Assembly (NCBI RefSeq): GCF_003149145.1
Contig: NZ_QGDQ01000037.1
Span: forward strand, 1 to 47,366
Length of the DNA stretch: 47,366 nucleotides
Source of the DNA: Quadrisphaera granulorum
Lineage (GTDB): Bacteria > Actinomycetota > Actinomycetes > Actinomycetales > Quadrisphaeraceae
Direction of reading: 5' to 3'
Shown here piece by piece: positions 33,247-40,378 of the stretch. The notes under the pieces are model-generated. The model searched no databases and was not told where the DNA came from. It saw only the letters and a list, made by a program, of their open reading frames with translations. A program made the translations under genes and the position numbers. The stretch's first letter is position 1. Every line of letters starts with the position of its first letter.

Positions 33247-34565
33247 GCGCTGCTCCTGCTGCTGTGCTTGCTGGTCTTCGAGCCGCTCTTCGGGCCGCTC
33301 GTCGCTCTGGTGGCGGGGACGACGGCGTAGCGGTGCAACGCCGGCAACGCCAGCACCGCGTCGTCGGCGAGGTCGCCGTTGTCGTCCTGATCACCCTGTG
33401 GATGACTGGCACCCGACCAGCGGACCAGGCTCAGCGCGGCGAGCCTGTCGACGGCAGCCGCCACCAGCTCCACCTCCGCGCCCGGCTCTCTGGTGTCGCG
33501 CCGCCAGTCGCCGGAGTGCTCCTGGGCGAGCTTGCGCACGAGGCGATGAAGGTCGGCCAGGAGCACCGGTCGGCCCGGGTGTTTCGCGTCGTGCGTGGCG
33601 AGGTGCTCGGCGACGAGCAGCGCCACGTGCCCGTCGGTGCCGCTCTCGGGCATGCGCAGGTCGGTGAGGTCGTCGTCGGGGTCGACCATGGCGATGCCCT
33701 CGGCTCGCACCTCCGCCACCAGCCCGGTGAGCTCACTGATCCGGCGCGTCAGCGCGGACCGCTGGCTCGTGAGGTAGGCGGACTCCTCCTCGCTGAGGTC
33801 GGCGTGGTGGACCACCGGCAGGCACAGGAGCTTGCGGGTGAGGCTGTGGCGCAGAGCGCGGGTGCGCGTCTCCTCGGAGAGCACCGTGCCCGCTGCCGAC
33901 CCCTCGTCGAGCTCTCCCTCGCCTCCAGCACCAGCACCAGCGTCAATGCCTGGCAGCGGCACCGGCCCCACGAGCAGCAGCGCGAGCACGCGGCGCTCCA
34001 CGTCGTAGAGCACGTCACCCTCACCGCCCACGAAGCTGTCCTCAGCCCCGGCGACCCGCGTCAGCGCGCCCCATCCGAGCAGCACCCGGACCGCGGCCAC
34101 GAGATCGAGCCGCTCGTCGCGCTGCTCCAGCCGGAACGCGAGCCCCGCCGCTTCGAGCTGCGGGTCGGCGGCGAGCAGCACCACCTGCTCGGCGAGCCGC
34201 CCGAGCGCGATCTGCGTGTCAGCGCGCTCGAGAGCGGCCAGGCACAGGCACAGCAGCACGTACCGGCGACGGGTGAAAGGACGACGCGCGCCGGCCGCCT
34301 CCCGCAGCGGGTGGCTGGCGTCGCGGGGGTCCGGCGGGACGACAAGCAGCCGTGCCACCTCCGGGGTGACCACGAGCCGCCACCCCGTGTACTGGCCGAA
34401 CCACTCCCGCAGGTCGCGCTCATGGCGGCGGACCAGCGCGAACGCCTCCGCCTCGCGCCGCGTGCCGCTGGGCCGCAGCAGAGGGGTGCGCAGCAGCGCC
34501 CGAGCGGCCGCGCGGACCTCCTGGGCGCGGGTAGCGTCGAGTGCGTCTCCGAGGGCAGCCCTCAT
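33243..34565 (-). CDS. jetB: JetB-like subunit of a type III Wadjet system (DUF2398, TIGR02678)
   Basis: This 440-residue protein has the DUF2398 opening: ALRTPLLRP, HERDLREWFGQYTGWRLVVTPEVARLL, then the RRPFTRRRYVLLCLCLAALERADTQ helix. AAVRVLLGWGALTRV and the long C-terminal winged-helix part (PVLLADLHRLVRKLAQEH) follow. In Wadjet complexes this is the KITE-like accessory subunit that joins the kleisin and SMC heads. The frame is open upstream to 35360, but ATG 34565 overlaps the DUF2397 stop (ATGA) and starts the conserved sequence. Confidence 0.91.
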   Translation of the reverse strand: MRAALGDALDATRAQEVRAAARALLRTPLLRPSGTRREAEAFALVRRHERDLREWFGQYTGWRLVVTPEVARLLVVPPDPRDASHPLREAAGARRPFTRRRYVLLCLCLAALERADTQIALGRLAEQVVLLAADPQLEAAGLAFRLEQRDERLDLVAAVRVLLGWGALTRVAGAEDSFVGGEGDVLYDVERRVLALLLVGPVPLPGIDAGAGAGGEGELDEGSAAGTVLSEETRTRALRHSLTRKLLCLPVVHHADLSEEESAYLTSQRSALTRRISELTGLVAEVRAEGIAMVDPDDDLTDLRMPESGTDGHVALLVAEHLATHDAKHPGRPVLLADLHRLVRKLAQEHSGDWRRDTREPGAEVELVAAAVDRLAALSLVRWSGASHPQGDQDDNGDLADDAVLALPALHRYAVVPATRATSGPKSGSKTSKHSSRSSA

Positions 34566-36211
34566 CGCGGCTCCCCCGCCGTCGTCCCAGCAGCAGGCGC
34601 AGCAGAGACCAGCTCCCGCGGCGCGAGTGCGTCCCGCACCCACAGCTCGTGGTCGGGGCCGGTCAGCGCGCCGTCCTCGGTGGTGATGGTCACCCATCCG
34701 CCGTCGGGCACGGGCTCGAGTTCGACGACGAGCGAGCCGTCTCCGGTGCTTACCTCGATGCGCCCGCCTCCCGGTCGTGCCGCAGCCAGCGCTGTGCCGA
34801 GCAGTGCCAGCAGCAACTGGAACGACGGGCGAGCGAGCTCCGGCAGCTCCGCGAGGCGGCGCGGACCGTCGCTGAGCAGCTGCCCGCGGGCGAGCCGCGC
34901 CTGCGCGGCCTCCTCGGCCACTCGTTCGGCGAGGTGACGCCGTTGGAGGCCGCGGTCGACGACGGCGCTCGGCTTGCCCCTGCGCTCCCACGAGCCGGTG
35001 CGGCGCAGCTGGGCGCTGACCTGCAGCGGCGGCGCGTCGCGCCACGCGGTGGTCGGCGGCACGGGCGCGTCGCGGCGCTGGTCGAGGGTGTCGGAGTCGA
35101 CGGAGAGGTGTCGTACCGACGACATGCCGAAGCTCGCGTGCCACAGCCGGTGCAGGGCGGCGTCGTCCTCGGCGTGGGCGAAGGCGACGGCGAGCGCCCG
35201 GAAGTCCGCGGCGCGGTCGGAGCGTCCCTGCCGCCGCTCGTTGAGGGTGGCGACGACGGCAAGCAGCGACGGCACCGCCGAGCGCGCCTGCGAGCGCAGC
35301 GTGGCGGCCTGGCTGGGACGCCCGGACTGGGAGAGGAACCAGCCACGCACGCCGTCCCACCGTTCCTGCCAGCCGGCACGCAACAGGTCGAGCTGGTGCT
35401 CGCGCCGGGACGTGGCGTCTTCTGGGTGCAGCGGCTGCTGCTCTGCACCAGAGAGCCCTGCCAGCACGTCGGGGGCCAGGTCGGCCGCTTCACGCTCCAC
35501 CGCCAGCTCCACGAGGCGGGCGATCGGCTCGCCGTCGAGGGCCTCCACCAGCCCGGCGATCTCGGCGCCGGTGGTGAGCAGGTCACCGATGAACCGCTCG
35601 AGGTAGTCGATGAGGCGACCCTTGTAGGCGACGAACGCCTCGACGTCGACGTCCTGAAGCTCCACCGTGCGCTGGAGCGATCCCATGAACGCCTCGGCGT
35701 TCTCGGCGAGGGCGCGGAACCTGTCCGCCAGCCCCATGAGCGCCAGGTGCACGCGGGCCGGGTCGGGCTCACCAGACGCTGAGCCGTCGAGTGCCGCCAG
35801 CTGGCCGAGCGACCGGAGGTGGGCGGCGATGTCCGTGAGGGCCACCGACTGCAGCGACCCGCGCCGTCCGAGCGCCTCGTCGAAGACGGCCAGCGCCCGC
35901 TCGGCGGCCTCACCGGCCGGAGTGAGCTGGTAGAGGTAGCGGGCGCGGTAGAAGTCTTCGGGGGACGTGACGCGGCTGGTGTCGGGGTGGGAGCGCAGGT
36001 TGCCCCACTCGCACAGCTGATTCAGGGCCCGCACGAGCGCGTCGGGCTCGGGCGGCACGGCTCCGGCGGCGCGGGCGGCGTCGGCGACGTCGCTGGGGCG
36101 CAGGTGCATGACGAAGCGGCGGCGCGCCGCGGTGAACGCCCCCAGCACGAGGCGGTAGGTGGGTTCGACCTCGGAGCGCAGGTGTGCGAACACGTCGTGC
36201 ACGTCGGCCAT
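34562..36211 (-). CDS. jetA: JetA-like subunit of a type III Wadjet system (DUF2397, TIGR02677)
   Basis: This 549-residue protein has the DUF2397 opening FAHLRSEVEPTYRLVLGAFTAARRRFVMHLRPSDV, a winged-helix segment (LNQLCEWGNLRSHPDTSRVTSPEDFYRARYLYQLT) and the family's LFMGLADRF/AFMGSLQRT-like helices. FVAYKGRLIDYLERFIGDL and a DNA-binding-like C-terminus follow. In the complex this is the kleisin-type subunit, as MukF is in MukBEF. The ATG at 36211 was chosen over an upstream frame because TAACCT lies eight bases before it. It is the first gene of the operon. Confidence 0.91.
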   Translation of the reverse strand: MADVHDVFAHLRSEVEPTYRLVLGAFTAARRRFVMHLRPSDVADAARAAGAVPPEPDALVRALNQLCEWGNLRSHPDTSRVTSPEDFYRARYLYQLTPAGEAAERALAVFDEALGRRGSLQSVALTDIAAHLRSLGQLAALDGSASGEPDPARVHLALMGLADRFRALAENAEAFMGSLQRTVELQDVDVEAFVAYKGRLIDYLERFIGDLLTTGAEIAGLVEALDGEPIARLVELAVEREAADLAPDVLAGLSGAEQQPLHPEDATSRREHQLDLLRAGWQERWDGVRGWFLSQSGRPSQAATLRSQARSAVPSLLAVVATLNERRQGRSDRAADFRALAVAFAHAEDDAALHRLWHASFGMSSVRHLSVDSDTLDQRRDAPVPPTTAWRDAPPLQVSAQLRRTGSWERRGKPSAVVDRGLQRRHLAERVAEEAAQARLARGQLLSDGPRRLAELPELARPSFQLLLALLGTALAAARPGGGRIEVSTGDGSLVVELEPVPDGGWVTITTEDGALTGPDHELWVRDALAPRELVSAAPAAGTTAGEPR

Positions 36212-36219
36212 GGGCGTCG

Positions 36220-36250
36220 AGGTTAGACGTGAGCGCTGACAGCGCTGACA
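36220..36250 (-). promoter_or_regulatory. Leaderless promoter of the jet operon with tandem repeats
   Basis: TAACCT (minus strand, 36220-36225) fits TANNNT eight bases before the jetA ATG, with no ribosome binding site. Just upstream a 9-bp word, AGCGCTGAC on the plus strand, is repeated in tandem at 36232-36240 and 36241-36249. One copy supplies a -35-like TGTCAG 17-19 bp from the -10. A protein bound to the tandem repeat would cover the promoter. Confidence 0.55.
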
Positions 36251-36357
36251 CGACCGATCCCCACCGGACGGGTGACCAACCCCGCCGCCACCTGGGAGCT
36301 CGCTGTGCGGTCCCTGACGTGGCACCGATTCGGGCAGGTCGAGGGACGACGGCGACC

Positions 36358-36363
36358 TAGCGT
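36358..36363 (+). promoter_or_regulatory. Leaderless-type -10 element for the LCP gene
   Basis: TAGCGT fits TANNNT and lies six bases before the GTG at 36370. No ribosome binding site is present. Confidence 0.55.
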
Positions 36364-36369
36364 CACAGC

Positions 36370-37605
36370 GTGCCCTCCCGCGTCACCCCCGCCGCCCCCG
36401 AAGGCCCTGGCGCCCCCGCCGGCTCCGGGGTGCACCCGTCGCGCGCCCGCATGCTGCGGCGGCGCCGTCGGACGCTGCGCCTGCTGGCCGCCGGGGCCGT
36501 CGTCGTCCTCCTCGGGGGTGCTGCGGCGGCGTACGGCGTGTACCGCCACCTGGACGCGAACATCACCAGCGCCGACATCAGCAAACAGCTCGGGGCTGAC
36601 CGCCCGACCGAGATGGCCAAGGGCGCCGAGAACATCCTCGTGCTCGGGTCGGACAGCCGGGCCGGCACGGGCACCGAGTACGGCGCCGGGCTCACGACGT
36701 CGCAGTCCGACACGATGCTGCTGGTCCATCTGTCGGCCGACCGGACGTGGGCGTCCGCGGTGAGCATCCCGCGCGACTCGTGGGTGTCGATCCCCTCCTG
36801 CACCGGCAGTGACGGCACCGTGACCACACCGCGCCACGCCAAGATCAACGAGGCGTTCACGCTGGGGTCGGAGCACGGTGGGGTCGCGAGCGGTGCCGCC
36901 TGCTCCATCAAGACCGTCGAAGAGGCCACCGGTGTGCGGATCGACCACTTCGTGGTGGTCGACTTCGAGGGCTTCAAGGACATGACCACGGCGCTCGGCG
37001 GCGTACCCGTGTGCACCACCGCGCCCGTCGTCGACCCGAAGGCCAACCTCGACCTGCCCGCAGGGCAGCACACGCTCGAGGGCGAGCAGGCACTGGCGTT
37101 CGTGCGGGAACGCCATGCCATCGGTGACGGCTCCGACCTCGGGCGTATCAACCGTCAGCAGCAGTTCCTCGCGTCGATGGCGCGCACCGCGGAGAGCGAG
37201 CTCACCGACCCGACGGCCATGTACGGCTTCCTCAACGCCGCCACGAAGTCGATCACCACCGACTCCGGTCTCGGCAGCCTGTCCGCGCTGGCGTCCCTGG
37301 CGGAGTCGGTGAAGTCGCTACCGCCGAGCCAGCTGCAGTTCTTCACGGTGCCCAACCACCCGCGCAGCGACGTCGTGAAGTCCGACACCGCCAACGTGCT
37401 GTGGAGCGAGCCTGCCGCGAACGCACTCTTCACCGACCTCCAGCACGACGTCGACCCCACGTCCGCCACCCCCGCGACCACCCAGGCCCCGAGTCCCTCT
37501 GCCAGCTCGTCTGCCAGCTCATCTCCCAAGCCGTCGGCCAGCACCCCGGCAGCTCCACTGACACCGTCGGTGACAGGCGCGGACCAGGCCTGCACCGTCA
37601 CCTGA
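36370..37605 (+). CDS. LCP (LytR-CpsA-Psr) family cell-wall ligase
   Basis: This 411-residue protein attaches glycopolymers such as teichoic acid or arabinogalactan to peptidoglycan. After a basic cytoplasmic head (RARMLRRRRRT) comes one membrane segment (LRLLAAGAVVVLLGGAAAAYGVY), then the LCP domain. ENILVLGSDSRAGTGTEYG holds the conserved Asp/Arg, SDTMLLVHLSADR and VSIPRDSWVSI follow, and KINEAF, VDHFVVVDFEGFKDM-like and ALAFVRERHAIGDGSDLGRINRQQQFL complete it. The C-terminus is a Ser/Pro/Ala-rich tail. It is divergent from the Wadjet operon. Confidence 0.94.
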   Translation: MPSRVTPAAPEGPGAPAGSGVHPSRARMLRRRRRTLRLLAAGAVVVLLGGAAAAYGVYRHLDANITSADISKQLGADRPTEMAKGAENILVLGSDSRAGTGTEYGAGLTTSQSDTMLLVHLSADRTWASAVSIPRDSWVSIPSCTGSDGTVTTPRHAKINEAFTLGSEHGGVASGAACSIKTVEEATGVRIDHFVVVDFEGFKDMTTALGGVPVCTTAPVVDPKANLDLPAGQHTLEGEQALAFVRERHAIGDGSDLGRINRQQQFLASMARTAESELTDPTAMYGFLNAATKSITTDSGLGSLSALASLAESVKSLPPSQLQFFTVPNHPRSDVVKSDTANVLWSEPAANALFTDLQHDVDPTSATPATTQAPSPSASSSASSSPKPSASTPAAPLTPSVTGADQACTVT

Positions 37606-37616
37606 TCCCGCGGCGC

Positions 37617-38168
37617 TCAGGAGCCCGGCGGCCCGATCCGCAGCTCGCCGTCGAGGGCAACACCCGGTCTCCGCCCCGGCCGGACGCCCTGCGGAGGGGT
37701 GCCGTCGAGGACGACGACGACGGGCCGCGCCCGCCCGGTGAAGCGCACCTGAGCCGCGCTGCGCCGCGGCTGGCGCAGCTGGGCGGAGAGCCGCACCGGT
37801 AGGCCGCGGCCTCCGGCGACGCGTGCCGTGACGCTCAGGTCGACGCCCTCGGCGAGCACCCGCGCAGTGCTCAGCGCAGGGTTCGGCTCGGTGTCCAGCT
37901 CTGTGTCGATGACGGCGAGCTCCTTCGGCAGGCCCCACCCCTCGCGACCGCCCGCGCGGGAGGCCTCGGAGTCGACCACCATCCAGGGCACCCATCCGCT
38001 GCGGGCGCTGAGCGCGACGGCGGTGAACGCCTCGCGGTACGGACCGACGGGGGTGTCGGTGTAGTCGACGACGACGAAACCGCCCACCCGCAGCGCCGGT
38101 GACCTCAGCAGCGACGGGACCACCAGGGCCCGCAGCCGGCACGTCCACGGAGGTGGCGGCGGGCTCAC
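37617..38168 (-). CDS. Acetoacetate decarboxylase-fold protein
   Basis: This 183-residue protein carries the family's GFVVVDYTDTPVGPYREAFTAVAL and GREGWGLPKELAVID segments. The Lys of GLPKE is where the Schiff-base lysine sits in acetoacetate decarboxylase. The protein is shorter than true decarboxylases (about 245 residues) and has one Lys rather than the Lys-Lys pair, so its reaction is unknown. GTG 38168 was chosen because TACTGT lies six bases before it; the open frame to 38333 is low-complexity. Confidence 0.8.
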   Translation of the reverse strand: MSPPPPPWTCRLRALVVPSLLRSPALRVGGFVVVDYTDTPVGPYREAFTAVALSARSGWVPWMVVDSEASRAGGREGWGLPKELAVIDTELDTEPNPALSTARVLAEGVDLSVTARVAGGRGLPVRLSAQLRQPRRSAAQVRFTGRARPVVVVLDGTPPQGVRPGRRPGVALDGELRIGPPGS

Positions 38169-38174
38169 GCTCCG

Positions 38175-38180
38175 ACAGTA
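38175..38180 (-). promoter_or_regulatory. Leaderless-type -10 element for the decarboxylase-fold gene
   Basis: TACTGT on the minus strand fits TANNNT, six bases before the GTG at 38168, with no ribosome binding site. Confidence 0.5.
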
Positions 38181-38389
38181 GGCGGGCGCCGGGGCCGCCA
38201 CGCGTCGAGCTCCTGCCGCTCGCGCCCCTGGTGTCCCTCGTGCCACTCCTGATGCCTCTGCCTGCTTCTGCATGGTCCGAGGACAGGTCGAGGTGCAGGT
38301 CGCGGCCATATCTCGGCGGCGTGGCTCCGCCACCGCGGAGGCGCCGACCCCTAGCGTCGTCGTGACGGAGTCATCGGTAGGAGGACGGC

Positions 38390-39250
38390 GTGGACGACGA
38401 GATCATCGACCTGAGGTCGGCGCCGTCGACGCCTCTTCCACCCGGCCCCATGCTGCGCACGACGCGCCTGGCGCACACGCCGGGGATGACCGTGCCGGGG
38501 CCCAGGTCCACCGGCGCCGCGGGGTCCAACGGGTCCGGCTCACCGACGGGCACCCCCGCGTCGAGGGTCGCTGCTGGGCGCCAGCCGCAGGACTCCCTCA
38601 CGCGGTCGCGCGCCAGGGGCGCCGGTCAGGCTGGCGGGACGGGCACCCGCGCGAACACCGGTACACCGGTCACCCGCGCGACCGCTCGTGCCGGGGAGGC
38701 GGCCCGCACCCGTCCCTCGCGGCGTCCGCGCACGGCGGTGGTTGTGGGGACGCTGGCGTGCGCCGCGTCGCTGCTGGCCGGGCTGCTCGCTGGCGCGGCG
38801 GCCGGGTCGTCGGCGCTCGACGGCGCGATCCAACGGGCCGACGCCGCGGAGTCGTCGCTCCGCGCGGCGCACTCGGACGCTGCGGAGGCGCAGCGCGTCG
38901 CTGAAGACACGGGGACGCTGCTCCGCGAAGCAGAGGCCGCACGCGACACCGCTCAGAGCGAGGCTTCCGCGGCCACCGCGCGGGTCGAGGAGCTGGAGCA
39001 GCAGCTCGCCTCCCGGTCGCGGACCAAGGCGACGTCCACCACGACCGGCAAGACCACGACGGCGACGACGGGGACGGCGAGCAGCAAGAGCTCGAGCACC
39101 GCCGGCTCCGGCACAGGTTCCGCCGCCGCCTCGGGCACCGGCACGGGCACCAGCGCGAACAGCAGCTCTGCCACCGGAACGGGCAGCGGTTCCTCGACGG
39201 ACGGTTCGATCCAGACACCGGAGTCCTCGACCGCGGGGACGACCGAGTAA
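38390..39250 (+). CDS. Membrane-anchored coiled-coil protein
   Basis: This 286-residue protein has four zones. A disordered Pro/Gly/Thr-rich cytoplasmic region (1-105) is followed by one membrane segment (AVVVGTLACAASLLAGLLAGAAAG, about 115-138). Next come an alpha-helical coiled coil (AADAAESSLRAAHSDAAEAQRVAED onward, about 140-205) and a Ser/Thr/Gly-rich low-complexity tail (210-286) that may cross the wall. GGAGG lies before the GTG start. No family is recognised; the layout resembles surface or wall-spanning proteins. Confidence 0.72.
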   Translation: MDDEIIDLRSAPSTPLPPGPMLRTTRLAHTPGMTVPGPRSTGAAGSNGSGSPTGTPASRVAAGRQPQDSLTRSRARGAGQAGGTGTRANTGTPVTRATARAGEAARTRPSRRPRTAVVVGTLACAASLLAGLLAGAAAGSSALDGAIQRADAAESSLRAAHSDAAEAQRVAEDTGTLLREAEAARDTAQSEASAATARVEELEQQLASRSRTKATSTTTGKTTTATTGTASSKSSSTAGSGTGSAAASGTGTGTSANSSSATGTGSGSSTDGSIQTPESSTAGTTE

Positions 39251-39326
39251 CTGCCACGCGGGGTGCCCCACGCCGCGTGATCGGCCCATCCCACGGATGG
39301 GCAGAGTCCGGTGAGAGGGTCAGCCG

Positions 39327-40187
39327 GTGAGTCGTTCCCGTGGTCGCACCGTCGCGGTCGCCGTCGTCCTGTCGTCCGTCGTCGCCGCAGCCCTGGGACT
39401 GAGCAGCTGCACTCCGACTCCCGCGGACCTGTCTGACGACGTCCCCTCCGCCACCGCAGAGGCCACCGCCGATGCCACCGCCCGGGCCGATGCGAGCGGC
39501 AGCCCGCAGGAGACGTCCCCGGCGCCGACTGCGCCGACGCCGGCGGCAGCCGCGAAGGACGGCGGGTTCGCGGTGCTCGACACCGACGAGGTCACGGGCG
39601 AGCCGATCCGCTACAGCCCCTGCCGCCCCATCCGCTACGTGACGCACCTCGCCGGAGCTCCGGCGGTGGTCGATGGGCTCGTCGCGGATGCCGTCGGCCA
39701 GATCGCCCGGGCGACGGGGCTGGACTTCGTCGACGAGGGCACGACCGACGAGCGGCCCTCCCCGGACCGGGAGGCGACCGTCACCCAGGACGGTGACGAC
39801 CGGTACGGCGACGACGTCTGGGCTCCCGTGCTCATCGCCTGGACCGATGACCGCACCATTCCCGACCTCGACGGTGACACGGTCGGCCTGGCCGGCAGCC
39901 AGGCGTTCACCGACAACGAGGGGCACAGCGCCTACGTCAGCGGTGATCTCATGCTCGACGGACCGGACCTCACCGACATCCTCGAGGAGCCGAACGGTGA
40001 CGCGCAGGTCCGCGCCGTCATCGCTCACGAGCTGGGGCACCTCGTGGGACTCGACCACGTCGACGACCCGACGCAGCTCATGTTCGCCGAGAGCAACCCC
40101 GACGTCGTCGAGCCGGCCGCCGGCGACCTCGCCGGGCTGAAGCTCATGGGTGCAGGTCCCTGCGTGGAGTCCCTCGCCACCCCCTGA
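39327..40187 (+). CDS. Lipoprotein zinc metalloprotease (matrixin-like)
   Basis: This 286-residue secreted protein has a lipobox-like LGLSSC with Cys28 as the likely lipidated residue, a disordered Ala/Thr/Pro linker to about residue 75, and a metalloprotease domain. HELGHLVGLDH places the zinc ligands at His234, His238 and His244 with Glu235 as the base. A Met follows in DPTQLMFAE, the metzincin Met-turn. An Asp/Glu-rich segment (DGDDRYGDDVW) may bind calcium. It probably acts on proteins at the outer face of the membrane. Confidence 0.87.
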   Translation: MSRSRGRTVAVAVVLSSVVAAALGLSSCTPTPADLSDDVPSATAEATADATARADASGSPQETSPAPTAPTPAAAAKDGGFAVLDTDEVTGEPIRYSPCRPIRYVTHLAGAPAVVDGLVADAVGQIARATGLDFVDEGTTDERPSPDREATVTQDGDDRYGDDVWAPVLIAWTDDRTIPDLDGDTVGLAGSQAFTDNEGHSAYVSGDLMLDGPDLTDILEEPNGDAQVRAVIAHELGHLVGLDHVDDPTQLMFAESNPDVVEPAAGDLAGLKLMGAGPCVESLATP

Positions 40188-40378
40188 TCCCCTGCAGGCG
40201 CTCTCCGTGATCATGGGCATGCCGCTCGCCCCACCTCGCCGACGATCAAGCGCCTGAACGTCACCACGCGCTGCTCCGATCAGGTGAGCTCGCAAGGGAC
40301 GGACCCAGTCTTCGACAGTCGTGACGCTGCGCGCCGATCGGTCCGGACAAGGACGACGACGGGTGGGGGACCGCAAGG
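40188..40378. other. Intergenic region with palindromic motif
   Basis: CTCCGTGATCATGGGC at 40203-40218 matches 16 bases of the large hairpin at 8502-8559. CAGGCGCT at 40195-40202 can pair with AGCGCCTG at 40249-40256 around it. No gene is apparent; the promoter of the next gene probably lies here. Confidence 0.4.

Noticed and set aside
30439-33330. A 963-residue plus-strand open frame opposite the SMC-like ATPase
   Set aside because: The opposite strand carries Walker A, signature and Walker B motifs in a coupled operon; the antisense product has no recognisable features.
34566-35360. A 265-residue upstream extension of the DUF2398 gene
   Set aside because: It lies wholly inside the DUF2397 gene in another frame and is Arg/Ala-rich; the ATGA overlap gives the start.
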